Positions 15,731 to 23,102 of a DNA stretch of 32,281 nt are shown here, in pieces. Each line of letters begins with the position of its first letter. Position 1 is the first letter of the stretch. The position numbers were made by a program, and so were the translations under genes. The stretch is from positions 1-32,281 of the forward strand of contig CALBGF010000016.1 in NCBI GenBank assembly GCA_937893635.1. The letters are read 5' to 3'. The notes beneath the pieces are model-generated. The model worked only from the letters and a program-made list of their open reading frames with translations. It was not told the DNA's origin and did not search any database. Source of the DNA: an uncultured Mollicutes bacterium (GTDB lineage: Bacteria > Bacillota_I > Bacilli_A > RFN20 > CAG-826).

Positions 15731-16475
15731 GAGAGTAGGATTTTATTGTTATAAAACGGATATTGGGACTGTACGTAAAACGAATGAAGATGTCGCTATG
15801 GCAATGACTAACGCTAGTGGCGATGCTTTACTTTTCGTTTGTGATGGTATGGGCGGACATAATAAAGGTGATGTTGCTGCGAATATAACTTGTGAAGTTA
15901 TTACTTCTGAATTTAAAAAGATTGATCGCTTTTTAAACAATATGGATGTCCGTTCGTTTTTAAAAAAGACAATTAAAAAAGCAAATAAAGCAGTCTTTGA
16001 TTTAGCTAATAGTGATGAAAAATTTGCTAAAATGGGAACAACATTAACTTTAGCTTTAATTCGAAAAAACGCTTTATTTATCGTTAGTGTTGGAGACTCG
16101 AGAGCTTATATTATTGATGATAGTGTTATCCGTTTAACTGAAGATGAAACATATGTAAATTATTTATATCATATGAATCGAATTAAATTAGAAGATATGG
16201 ATAAACATCCGCAAAGACATATATTAACAAATGCTTTGGGATTATATAAAAATTTAAATTTTGAAATAGATTATTATCGTTATAATAACAATCGCATTAT
16301 GCTTTGCTCAGATGGTTTATATAATGCGGTAAGCGAAGAAGAAATGCTTACTATCCTAACTACATCAATGAGTATTTATGAAAAATGTGATTTACTAATT
16401 GATACCGCAAATAAAAACGGTGGAAAAGACAATGCCTGCGTTGCAATGTGGGAGGTACAAAAAGATGAATATTAA
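15723..16475 (+). CDS. prpC: PP2C-type serine/threonine phosphatase PrpC (Stp1)
   Basis: PrpC dephosphorylates Ser/Thr-phosphoproteins and counteracts the adjacent kinase. The 250-residue product holds the PPM motifs: TDIGTVRKTNEDVA (12-25), DGMGGH (41-46, metal-binding Asp), MGTTLTLALI, VGDSRAYII and CSDGLYNAV, with DNACV near the end. Its frame is open upstream to 15639, but ATG 15723 gives the usual family N-terminus and lies at the end of rlmN. No clear ribosome-binding site is visible, so translation is probably coupled to rlmN. It overlaps prkC by 11 bp. Confidence 0.93.
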   Translation: MNERVGFYCYKTDIGTVRKTNEDVAMAMTNASGDALLFVCDGMGGHNKGDVAANITCEVITSEFKKIDRFLNNMDVRSFLKKTIKKANKAVFDLANSDEKFAKMGTTLTLALIRKNALFIVSVGDSRAYIIDDSVIRLTEDETYVNYLYHMNRIKLEDMDKHPQRHILTNALGLYKNLNFEIDYYRYNNNRIMLCSDGLYNAVSEEEMLTILTTSMSIYEKCDLLIDTANKNGGKDNACVAMWEVQKDEY

Positions 16476-17334
16476 TGATTTAATTGATGATCGTTATCGT
16501 ATTGAACGTAAAATAGGCGAAGGTGGAATGTCAGTGGTGTATGGTGCAACTGATATTATTACTAAAAAACCAGTAGCAATAAAAATTATTAAAGGAGATA
16601 TGATGGGTAATCCAATCAACTTATCTCGTTTCGAAAGAGAAGCACGTGCTGCGGCTTCTTTATCACATCCTAATATTGTTCGTGTCATTAATTTAGGAAC
16701 ATATGAAGGTCGTCCTTATATGGCTAATGAATTTATTAATGGACAAAATCTTCGTGATATTTTAGATAAAAGAAGTATTGGTTTCTTAGAAGCATGTGAC
16801 ATAATGTACCAACTTACTTCCGCTGTGGCGCACGCTCATGAACATAGTGTAATTCACCGCGATATTAAGCCACAAAATGTTTATTTAACTGCGGATGGAA
16901 CAATTAAATTAGGTGATTTTGGTATTGCTACTTTTGAAAATTCCGCTCGATTAACAAGAAGCGAAACTATTATTGGTTCAGTTCATTATCTTGCTCCGGA
17001 GATTTCTCGTGGGCAACAAGCATCATATCAAAGCGATATTTATTCGTTAGGTGTTACTTTCTTTGAACTAATTACTAGACGTGTGCCTTTTGAAGATGAT
17101 ACACCGGTTAGTGTCGCTATACGTCACATCAAAGATAAATTCCCTTCCCCAAGGAAATATATCCCTTCAACGCCAAAAGAAATTGAAAGAATTATTTTGA
17201 AAGCTTGTAAAAAGAACCCACAAGAAAGATATAAAACTGTAAAAGATATGCGCAAAGACATTGAACGTATTTTACGTAATCCGGATTTAATAAAAGAAAA
17301 GAAATCATTATTTAGCCGTTTATTTAAGAAATAA
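16465..17334 (+). CDS. prkC: serine/threonine protein kinase, PrkC-type, without TM/PASTA region
   Basis: This is a Hanks-type kinase in the PrkC position, likely opposing PrpC. The 289 residues are nearly all kinase domain: glycine loop GEGGMSVVYG (18-27), catalytic Lys40, HRDIKPQN (131-138), DFG (151-153), APE (177-179) and the Arg-rich end near 255. After residue ~275 there is only a short basic tail (KEKKSLFSRLFKK). B. subtilis PrkC is 648 residues, with a transmembrane helix and three extracellular PASTA domains; none is here, and rsgA starts 2 bp after the stop, so it is not a simple frameshift. GGAGGT lies eight bases before ATG 16465. The kinase must be cytoplasmic or held at the membrane by its amphipathic tail. 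Confidence 0.9.
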   Translation: MNINDLIDDRYRIERKIGEGGMSVVYGATDIITKKPVAIKIIKGDMMGNPINLSRFEREARAAASLSHPNIVRVINLGTYEGRPYMANEFINGQNLRDILDKRSIGFLEACDIMYQLTSAVAHAHEHSVIHRDIKPQNVYLTADGTIKLGDFGIATFENSARLTRSETIIGSVHYLAPEISRGQQASYQSDIYSLGVTFFELITRRVPFEDDTPVSVAIRHIKDKFPSPRKYIPSTPKEIERIILKACKKNPQERYKTVKDMRKDIERILRNPDLIKEKKSLFSRLFKK

Positions 17335-17335
17335 T

Positions 17336-18199
17336 ATGAAAGCAATTATTTTATCTTCGCAATATGGAACATATAATGTTCTTTTAGAAAATAACACTCA
17401 ATTATTAGTCAAACCACGTGGTTTATTTCGTCATAAAAAAATTAAACCAGTAGTGGGAGATGTAGTTATAGTTGATGAGTATGAATTAGTTATTAGTGAT
17501 ATATTAGACCGTAAGAATTACTTAATTAGACCAAATATTGCTAATGTCGATGAAGTCGCTATTATTATGTCTACAAGTGAACCTAGTTTTTCTAGTTTGC
17601 TTATTGATAAATTTATTAGTTATGCAAATTATTTTAAAATACCGGCATGTGTAATAATTAGTAAAGCTGATAAAAATTATGATGAAGTTATGCTAAATAA
17701 AAAAATAGACGCTTTAGAAAAAATCGGAGTAAAAGTTATTATATATTCTAATGTTACTAAATTAGGATTAGATAAGATTAAACAATTATTTGCTCATAAA
17801 ATTGTTGCTTTAATGGGTCAAACAGGAGTGGGAAAATCTAGTTTACTTAATGAACTTGTCCCTAACTCCAAAAGAGAAATAGGCGAGTATTCTAACGCAT
17901 TAGGACGTGGAAAACATCAAACTAAAGAAGTGGTGCTTATCAAGTATGAAAATGGCTTTATTGCCGATACTCCAGGATTTTCTTCACTAGAATTACCAAT
18001 GTATAAAGAAGATTTAGCAAAATATTTTCCGGGATTTGAAGCGCTATATGATAAGTGTAAGTTTAATAACTGCCTTCATATAAATGAAAAAGATTGTGAA
18101 GTAAAAAAAGCCTTATCAGAAGGAAAAATTTCTCAAGAGAGTTATGATAATTATTTAAAAATTTTAGATGAATTAATTTTTAGAAAGGATCGATATTAA
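17336..18199 (+). CDS. rsgA: small ribosomal subunit biogenesis GTPase RsgA
   Basis: RsgA is a circularly permuted GTPase that checks late 30S assembly. The 287 residues show an OB-fold N-domain (to ~70), G4-like ISKAD (108-112), then the P-loop GQTGVGKSS (161-169) and DTPGFSSLEL (G3), in the permuted order G4-G1-G3 typical of the family. A Cys/His zinc-binding end follows (YDKCKFNNCLHINEKDCEV). It begins 2 bp after prkC, with no visible ribosome-binding site, so coupling is likely. In B. subtilis RsgA can be phosphorylated by PrkC; whether that holds here is unknown. Confidence 0.95.
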   Translation: MKAIILSSQYGTYNVLLENNTQLLVKPRGLFRHKKIKPVVGDVVIVDEYELVISDILDRKNYLIRPNIANVDEVAIIMSTSEPSFSSLLIDKFISYANYFKIPACVIISKADKNYDEVMLNKKIDALEKIGVKVIIYSNVTKLGLDKIKQLFAHKIVALMGQTGVGKSSLLNELVPNSKREIGEYSNALGRGKHQTKEVVLIKYENGFIADTPGFSSLELPMYKEDLAKYFPGFEALYDKCKFNNCLHINEKDCEVKKALSEGKISQESYDNYLKILDELIFRKDRY

Positions 18200-18200
18200 T

Positions 18201-18860
18201 ATGAAAAAAGTTATAGTCTCACCATCAATATTATCCGCAGATTTTAACAATTTGAAAAAAGAATTACAATTGATGGGAAGTAGTGGCGCAGAATGGATTC
18301 ATTTTGATGTAATGGATGGTCATTTTGTTCCAAATATTTCTTTTGGTATGCCAGTTCTAAAGTCAATTGCGCATACGACAAAGCTATTTAATGATGTTCA
18401 TATTATGATTGATGACCCTTTGACTTATGGCCCTCAATTTGTTAAGTCTGGTGCTGACTTAGTCACTTTCCATTATGAGGCAATTAAAGAAGAACAAGTT
18501 GAAAAAGTTATTAATGCAATTAAAGATTGCGGCGCTAAAGTTGGAATTTCTATTAAACCTAAAACGAGTGTTGATAAAATTATTAAATATTTAGATAAAG
18601 TTGATTTGGTTTTGGTAATGTCTGTTGAACCAGGTTTTGGTGGACAATCATTTATCGAAAACAGTTTAGATAAAATCAAAGAATTACGTAAATATATTGA
18701 TGAAAATAAACTTAATGTTCTTATTGAAGTTGATGGAGGAATTAATGAAAAAACTGCAAGCAAATGCCGACTTGCTGGCGTTGATGTTTTAGTCGCAGGT
18801 TCTTATTTGTTTAATAAAACTGATACTAAAGAACGTATAAGTAAATTAAAGGGTGAATAA
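18201..18860 (+). CDS. rpe: ribulose-phosphate 3-epimerase
   Basis: Rpe interconverts ribulose 5-phosphate and xylulose 5-phosphate in the pentose phosphate pathway. The 219-residue product is a full-length TIM barrel with the family motifs SPSILSADF (7-15), HFDVMDGHFVPNISFG (34-49, metal-binding His and Asp), DVHIMIDDP (66-74), VMSVEPGFGGQSF (139-151) and EVDGGINEKT (174-183). AGAAAGG lies about 12 bases before ATG 18201, within the end of rsgA. The position between rsgA and thiN is the usual Bacillota order. Confidence 0.96.
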   Translation: MKKVIVSPSILSADFNNLKKELQLMGSSGAEWIHFDVMDGHFVPNISFGMPVLKSIAHTTKLFNDVHIMIDDPLTYGPQFVKSGADLVTFHYEAIKEEQVEKVINAIKDCGAKVGISIKPKTSVDKIIKYLDKVDLVLVMSVEPGFGGQSFIENSLDKIKELRKYIDENKLNVLIEVDGGINEKTASKCRLAGVDVLVAGSYLFNKTDTKERISKLKGE

Positions 18861-18862
18861 CA

Positions 18863-19474
18863 GTGCGAAAAGTAATAGTTATAAGTGATGATACCACCTA
18901 TCAACAAATTCAAAAATATAATGGATATCCACATTTAGTTATTGCTACTAAAAACGATGAAATTAAAAGTGATACCCGTTTCTTTGATTTTAAACTAGTG
19001 GAGGAAGAAGAAAATGTTATTGATGATCCTCATCGAGTTATTCTTGCCTCAAAACCTAGTAATGGAAGCTTATATGATAAAATCATCACGTACTTGTATC
19101 ATAAAGGCTTTGATGAAATTACTTTTTTAAGCAATATACATACAAGCGTTGAAAATATTTTTGAAACTATTAGCATCTTAAAAAAATATCCTTATCTTCG
19201 TGTAGAATTTGAAGATGAGCATGAATCAATACAATATTTTGAAAAAGGCACATATATTTTAAATAAAGAATCATTTGTTTCATTTTCAATATGTCCATTT
19301 TCTGAAGCTATTATAAGTTTAGATTATACTATTGAAAAAATTAATGAATATAAGTTAGATACATCCAAGAGTATATTAAAAGATATTAAATTTTTTCAAA
19401 GAATTGCTCTTTTAAGAGTTGAAAGTGGTAATGTTATTGTCATAAGAAAGTTAGGTGAAAAAGATGAAAATTGA
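18863..19474 (+). CDS. ThiN-like protein, divergent thiamine pyrophosphokinase homologue
   Basis: By position (after rpe) and by C-terminal pattern (SFSICPFSEAIISLDY...VESGNVIVIRK, compare the SL-P and SN-E...G-LLV end of thiamine pyrophosphokinases), this 203-residue protein corresponds to ThiN. The catalytic parts look lost: there is no GADSG/D-x-DS motif near the N-terminus, the K-D-x-TD-x-x-KA segment is replaced by SKPSNGSLYDKIITYL, and the GGR-x-DH segment by LSNIHTSVENI. It may be catalytically inactive or reused. It starts with GTG 18863 after AAAGGG, and overlaps the next gene by 11 bp. Confidence 0.6.
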   Translation: MRKVIVISDDTTYQQIQKYNGYPHLVIATKNDEIKSDTRFFDFKLVEEEENVIDDPHRVILASKPSNGSLYDKIITYLYHKGFDEITFLSNIHTSVENIFETISILKKYPYLRVEFEDEHESIQYFEKGTYILNKESFVSFSICPFSEAIISLDYTIEKINEYKLDTSKSILKDIKFFQRIALLRVESGNVIVIRKLGEKDEN

Positions 19475-20117
19475 GATTATGATACCTAGTTGTCTAGTGG
19501 CACTTATTGTGTTTGTAGTTTTATTTAATGTTGGTAGAAGCAATTATTTAGAAGTAAAAAAAGAAAAGTTTGATTTAAAAAACACATTTCCTTATGAAAT
19601 GCAAAGTCAATTTAATGCTAAATACAATTGGCATGTGCGCTTTATTTCTTTATTCTTTGCTTTAGCAATGTCATTGTTTGCCGTTAATGCTTTTGATATA
19701 ACATTTATGTCTATTTTAAGCATTATAACTGGACTTATGATTATTAATGCTATATCAATTATGTTGTTATTTATTATTGATATGCGCCGTGCCTCATTGC
19801 ACATGGCTATTGCCGTTATTAACTTTGGTTTAACGTTTTTAAGTTACGTATTAGTGGCTTATTATGTGTTCTTTGTTAAATCTAGCGAATATCCTTTGGC
19901 GATGGGAATCATTTGTTTAACATTTGCTTTAATAATATTGTTACTATGCATAAATCCGAAATTATATAAATGGATGTTTATGGAAAAAGTAGAAGAAGAT
20001 GGAAAAGTTGAATTAAAGCGACCTAAAGTAATTATGCTAGCAATGTATGAATGGATATTTATCGCTTTAGCAATTGCTTTAAATTTGATAATAACGATAT
20101 TTACTGTGCTTATGTAA
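19464..20117 (+). CDS. multi-pass membrane protein of unknown function
   Basis: Not recognised. From ATG 19464 the product has 217 residues and five or six hydrophobic segments (about 5-22, 55-72, 76-103, 112-137, 145-165 and 194-215), with short loops and a charged stretch EKVEEDGKVELKRPK at about 175-189. AGGTGA sits five bases before ATG 19464; the in-frame GTG 19455 overlaps that site and is rejected. It ends the rlmN operon, 14 bases before a two-way terminator. B. subtilis has no equivalent gene between thiN and rpmB apart from the tiny spoVM. Confidence 0.8.
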   Translation: MKIEIMIPSCLVALIVFVVLFNVGRSNYLEVKKEKFDLKNTFPYEMQSQFNAKYNWHVRFISLFFALAMSLFAVNAFDITFMSILSIITGLMIINAISIMLLFIIDMRRASLHMAIAVINFGLTFLSYVLVAYYVFFVKSSEYPLAMGIICLTFALIILLLCINPKLYKWMFMEKVEEDGKVELKRPKVIMLAMYEWIFIALAIALNLIITIFTVLM

Positions 20118-20130
20118 AAAAAGGCAACAA

Positions 20131-20157
20131 AAAAAATCACCGGTTAGGTGATTTTTT
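20131..20157. terminator. bidirectional Rho-independent terminator
   Basis: An 11-bp perfect stem, aaaaaatcacc (20131-20141) with ggtgatttttt (20147-20157), loop GGTTA. It has T-runs on both strands (six T on plus, eight on minus), serving the membrane-protein gene on plus and rpmB on minus. Confidence 0.92.
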
Positions 20158-20158
20158 G

Positions 20159-20353
20159 TTATTCTCCCTTAGCAGATTTATTAAGGGTTCTATAAGCACG
20201 TGCGGACATTCTAACTGTTTGGACACGTCCGTCAACGACGACCTTATATGGTTGTAAGTTGACATTCCATCTACGCGGAGTTGCTCTTAAGGAGTGAGAG
20301 CGTTTGTTACCGCTTAAAGGTGCTTTACCTGATACTGGGCAAACTCTTGACAT
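20159..20353 (-). CDS. rpmB: 50S ribosomal protein L28
   Basis: L28 is a structural protein of the large ribosomal subunit. The 64-residue product has the family signature (MSRVCPVSGKAPLSGNKRSH, then RRWNVNLQPYKV and RMSARAYRTLNK). It has only one Cys, so it is the zinc-free type. GGGAGG lies 10 bases before the start at 20353. Its minus orientation after the thiN region is the same as in B. subtilis. The stop codon touches the bidirectional terminator. Confidence 0.96.
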   Translation of the reverse strand: MSRVCPVSGKAPLSGNKRSHSLRATPRRWNVNLQPYKVVVDGRVQTVRMSARAYRTLNKSAKGE

Positions 20354-20392
20354 TTTTTACATACCTCCCTTAACATTTCACAATGCTTTTGT

Positions 20393-20422
20393 ATGATAGC
20401 ATACTTTTATAACATTTTGCAA
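20393..20422 (-). promoter_or_regulatory. promoter of rpmB
   Basis: On the minus strand, TTGCAA (20417-20422), an 18-bp spacer and an extended -10 TGC-TATCAT (hexamer 20393-20398) lie about 40 bases upstream of the rpmB start. Confidence 0.65.
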
Positions 20423-20448
20423 TGACTTTTTGAAAAAATATTATTAAT

Positions 20449-20895
20449 TTATATTTTAACATCTGGAAAACGCATTTTTGTTTCTTCTTTAGTGGTTAAA
20501 TTTGGACATCTTTTAAGCATTTCATCAAGAAGAACTTGTTTTTTATCTAATATTAAATATATAGCATGACCGCGATTTGTGACAAATACAAGGATATTAT
20601 TTTTTCTAGACCATTCTTCATCAATGTAGATGATATCGTTATATTGGAAATAATATTCTTTAGTCATACGTTTTTGATATAGTCCTTTTTTCTCTAGGCG
20701 ATAATAACTCATTTTAAGTGTAATAATAAAATAAACGAGAGTTATTGCTAACCATCCACCAAAAAATATGTAATCTTTCGTAGGAAATGGAAAAGTAAAA
20801 CTACCATCAATGGTTAGGTAAAATAAAAATAAAACGACAATAGAAATAACAAAAAAGTATAATAATGTTTTTTTCATATTTGGATAAATAATCAT
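20449..20895 (-). CDS. small membrane protein with PH-like cytoplasmic domain
   Basis: Not recognised by name. The 148 residues start with two hydrophobic spans (about 9-28 and 42-61), followed by a cytoplasmic region of about 85 residues with the strand pattern of bacterial PH-like domains (YYRLEKKGLYQKRMTKEYYF, then YNDIIYIDEEWSRKNNILVFV and HAIYLILDKKQVLLDEMLKRCP). GGTGA lies five bases before the ATG at 20895; the frame is open further upstream, but without support. It is divergent from the jet operon. Function unknown. Confidence 0.75.
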   Translation of the reverse strand: MIIYPNMKKTLLYFFVISIVVLFLFYLTIDGSFTFPFPTKDYIFFGGWLAITLVYFIITLKMSYYRLEKKGLYQKRMTKEYYFQYNDIIYIDEEWSRKNNILVFVTNRGHAIYLILDKKQVLLDEMLKRCPNLTTKEETKMRFPDVKI

Positions 20896-20911
20896 ATTAA
20901 TCACCGGGAAC

Positions 20912-20920
20912 ATTATAGCA
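20912..20920 (-). promoter_or_regulatory. extended -10 promoter of the PH-like membrane protein gene
   Basis: On the minus strand, TGC-TATAAT (hexamer 20912-20917) is a perfect -10 with the TG extension; the -35 region (TTTAGT, 20935-20940) is weak. It lies about 17 bases before the start codon, so the leader is short and contains only the GGTGA site. Confidence 0.6.
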
Positions 20921-20962
20921 TACACAAAAATATAACTAAAGAAAAAAATATGTTGATAATGC

Positions 20963-20981
20963 TTGTAAATATTATTTACAA
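20963..20981. promoter_or_regulatory. dyad operator candidate over the jet -35 box
   Basis: TTGTAAAT (20963-20970), spacer ATT, ATTTACAA (20974-20981): a perfect 8-bp dyad whose right arm contains the -35 hexamer TTTACA. A dimeric repressor bound here would block RNA polymerase. The regulator is unknown. Confidence 0.5.
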
Positions 20982-21004
20982 AGCGCTTTAAATTATGGTA
21001 AAAT
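20975..21004 (+). promoter_or_regulatory. promoter of the jetABC operon
   Basis: TTTACA (20975-20980) and TAAAAT (20999-21004) with an 18-bp spacer, 26 bases before the jetA start, followed by AGGAGG. The spacer begins with the palindrome AAAGCGCTTT (20980-20989), part of the 14-mer also present at 11013-11026. Confidence 0.6.
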
Positions 21005-21030
21005 CATAGTAGTGTTTAGGAGGAGAATAC

Positions 21031-22473
21031 ATGCGATTATTTGATACAATTCCAGATAATTTTTTCTCAATCCTATCTAGCAAAAACAAAGACGTTTATG
21101 CTATGGCATTAAGTGTTTTATTTAAGAGCCTAGAATCAGAAGAGATGTCAATTAAAAAGCAAGATTTCTTACGTATTCTTAAAGAAACTGCAACGGATAT
21201 AGTAATGAGCCTTGATTTAGAAAGCGAAGAAGGTGAAGATGACGCTTTAGTTAATCCATCTTTACCAAATCGTGTTGCGTTTATTCTTCGTCGCCTTGAA
21301 GAAACTGGATGGGTTGATATACAAATGAATAATGACACGTTTGAAGAGTATATAATTCTTCCAACGTATACGATAAAAATACTAGCCGCCTTAAAAGATA
21401 TTTGTAACGAAAGTGAAGTTGCTTATAACTCTCTTGTTCACTCAACTTATAGTGAATTAAAAATAGAAGATGATGAACCAGATGATTTAATGTATGCAAC
21501 ATTACTTCGCGCTTTTGAAAATACTAAAAAACTTCGTATTGAATTAGTAACACTTGGTCATCAAATTAAGATTTACCAACATCGTTTAGCAAATTTGTTT
21601 ACCACTAATGATGTTTTAAAAAATCACTTTGATGATTATAAAGTTAAAATTTCTGATCGCCTTTATCACCCTTTAAAAACTTTTGACTCAGTCACAAGAT
21701 TTAAAAGGCCGATTATTAATATATTGCAAAAGTGGTTACGTGATGAAAAAAGAAGAGAAGCGTTAATTGCTCAATCGCTTTTATGGCGTAAAGATCGTGA
21801 TCACGCTAGTGCGGAAGCAGATTTAATTAACAAGATTACCTATATTCAAGATATGTATGAACAACTCAATACGATGATTAATGAAATTGATGAAAGTCAT
21901 AGTGAATATACTAAGTCTAGTGCTTCAAAGATTATCTACTTCAATAATAATGATAAGACAATCAAAGGACACCTTGAAACTATATTTAAAGCTTATGCTC
22001 GTGCGAATGCAAAAGTTAATGCTGGTGAAGGTTCTAAAGATTTAAGAATGATATTAACTTCAATGCAAGACGCTATGATGTTCCATGAACAAGGATATAT
22101 TGATCCGGAATCGGTAACTTTACCAATTGTACGTCAATATCGTCAAATTGGTGAACCACTTCCAATTGTTAATAATTTTGAAGAAGCTGGCGACTTAATT
22201 ATGCAAAACTTCCTTGATCAAACACGTAATACCTTTACAGATGCTCGTGTTCTTGAATTTATGGAAATGGCATTTGGTGACGCCAATGAACTTCGTGCTG
22301 AAGAAATTCGTTTACCAGATTATGATGCCTTTATATTATTAATCTTAGCCACATTAAAGAAAAATGATGAAAACTGTTTTTATGATGTTGATATTGAACA
22401 AGATGGATATATTACATCACAAGGATATATTTTGCCAAAACTTATTTTTAGACGAAAGGAGAATAGCAAATAA
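21031..22473 (+). CDS. jetA: Wadjet JetA-like / MksF-type kleisin subunit
   Basis: This 480-residue protein is the likely kleisin of an SMC-type complex (JetA in Wadjet plasmid-defence systems, MksF in MksBEF condensins). The opening MRLFDTIPDNFFSILSSKNK is the usual start of the DUF5716 JetA family; residues to ~110 look like winged-helix segments (NRVAFILRRLEETGWVDIQM), followed by a long helical middle (about 150-330, with heptad-like stretches) and a C-terminal winged-helix-like end (ILPKLIFRRK). AGGAGG precedes ATG 21031. It is the first gene of a three-gene operon with 1-bp overlap to jetB. Family assignment rests on gene order and sequence pattern, not on a database search. Confidence 0.8.
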   Translation: MRLFDTIPDNFFSILSSKNKDVYAMALSVLFKSLESEEMSIKKQDFLRILKETATDIVMSLDLESEEGEDDALVNPSLPNRVAFILRRLEETGWVDIQMNNDTFEEYIILPTYTIKILAALKDICNESEVAYNSLVHSTYSELKIEDDEPDDLMYATLLRAFENTKKLRIELVTLGHQIKIYQHRLANLFTTNDVLKNHFDDYKVKISDRLYHPLKTFDSVTRFKRPIINILQKWLRDEKRREALIAQSLLWRKDRDHASAEADLINKITYIQDMYEQLNTMINEIDESHSEYTKSSASKIIYFNNNDKTIKGHLETIFKAYARANAKVNAGEGSKDLRMILTSMQDAMMFHEQGYIDPESVTLPIVRQYRQIGEPLPIVNNFEEAGDLIMQNFLDQTRNTFTDARVLEFMEMAFGDANELRAEEIRLPDYDAFILLILATLKKNDENCFYDVDIEQDGYITSQGYILPKLIFRRKENSK

Positions 22474-23102
22474 TGTTTGAAAATGAATTTGATAAACTTA
22501 CTAATGGTGAGCAAAATGAATTTGCTCGTGTCGTTAATACATTGCTACTAAAATCATTTATTGTGCGTGATGTGTTTGATTCAAAAGAAAAAACAATGCG
22601 TATCAATTCTGATTATCGTTTTATTGAAAGATATTTTGATTTAATCAGTGATTATTTAAAATATACAGGTTGGATGATGGAAAAAGATGTTTTGAATGGT
22701 GTTATTGCTTTATACAACACTAATGAACAAAACCGTTTAAGAATGGATCGTGAAACATCATTATTACTCTTTGTTCTTCGCTTGATTTATGAAACTGAGA
22801 AAAATGAGTCTAGTCAAACGGGGGAATCAATCTATATTACCACACCAACATTATTAAAAACTATGATTGATCACGGCATTACTATGACAGGCAAAAGAAT
22901 GAGTGGCCGTTTATTTGCTAAGTCGCTCCGTTTCTTAGCTAATCATAATGTTATTGCTAAAGTTAGTGGATCTTATGATGAAGGAAATGTAGCATTCTAC
23001 ATTTTGCCTAGTATTATCTTTGCTGTTGATAATCAAAAAATCAAAGCTATGTCTGAGGCTTTAGAAAAAATGAAAGCAGGTGAAGAAGATGAAATCGCTT
23101 AA
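22473..23102 (+). CDS. jetB: Wadjet JetB-like / MksE-type KITE subunit (DUF4194)
   Basis: The 209-residue product fits DUF4194, the KITE-type winged-helix partner of the kleisin in JetABC/MksBEF complexes. It begins with a helical segment (FARVVNTLLLKSFIVRDVFD), then YRFIERYFDLISDYLKYTGWMM, DRETSLLLFVLRLIYETEK and a C-terminal winged-helix-like end (FAKSLRFLANHNVIAKVSG...ILPSIIFAVD). Its ATG overlaps the last base of the jetA stop and its own end overlaps jetC by 14 bp, the very tight coupling expected of subunits of one complex. Confidence 0.8.
   Translation: MFENEFDKLTNGEQNEFARVVNTLLLKSFIVRDVFDSKEKTMRINSDYRFIERYFDLISDYLKYTGWMMEKDVLNGVIALYNTNEQNRLRMDRETSLLLFVLRLIYETEKNESSQTGESIYITTPTLLKTMIDHGITMTGKRMSGRLFAKSLRFLANHNVIAKVSGSYDEGNVAFYILPSIIFAVDNQKIKAMSEALEKMKAGEEDEIA

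Noticed and set aside
17290..17340. Frameshift as the reason for the short PrkC
   Set aside because: rsgA starts 2 bp after the prkC stop in the usual order, leaving no room for a lost TM/PASTA part, so the short form is genuine.
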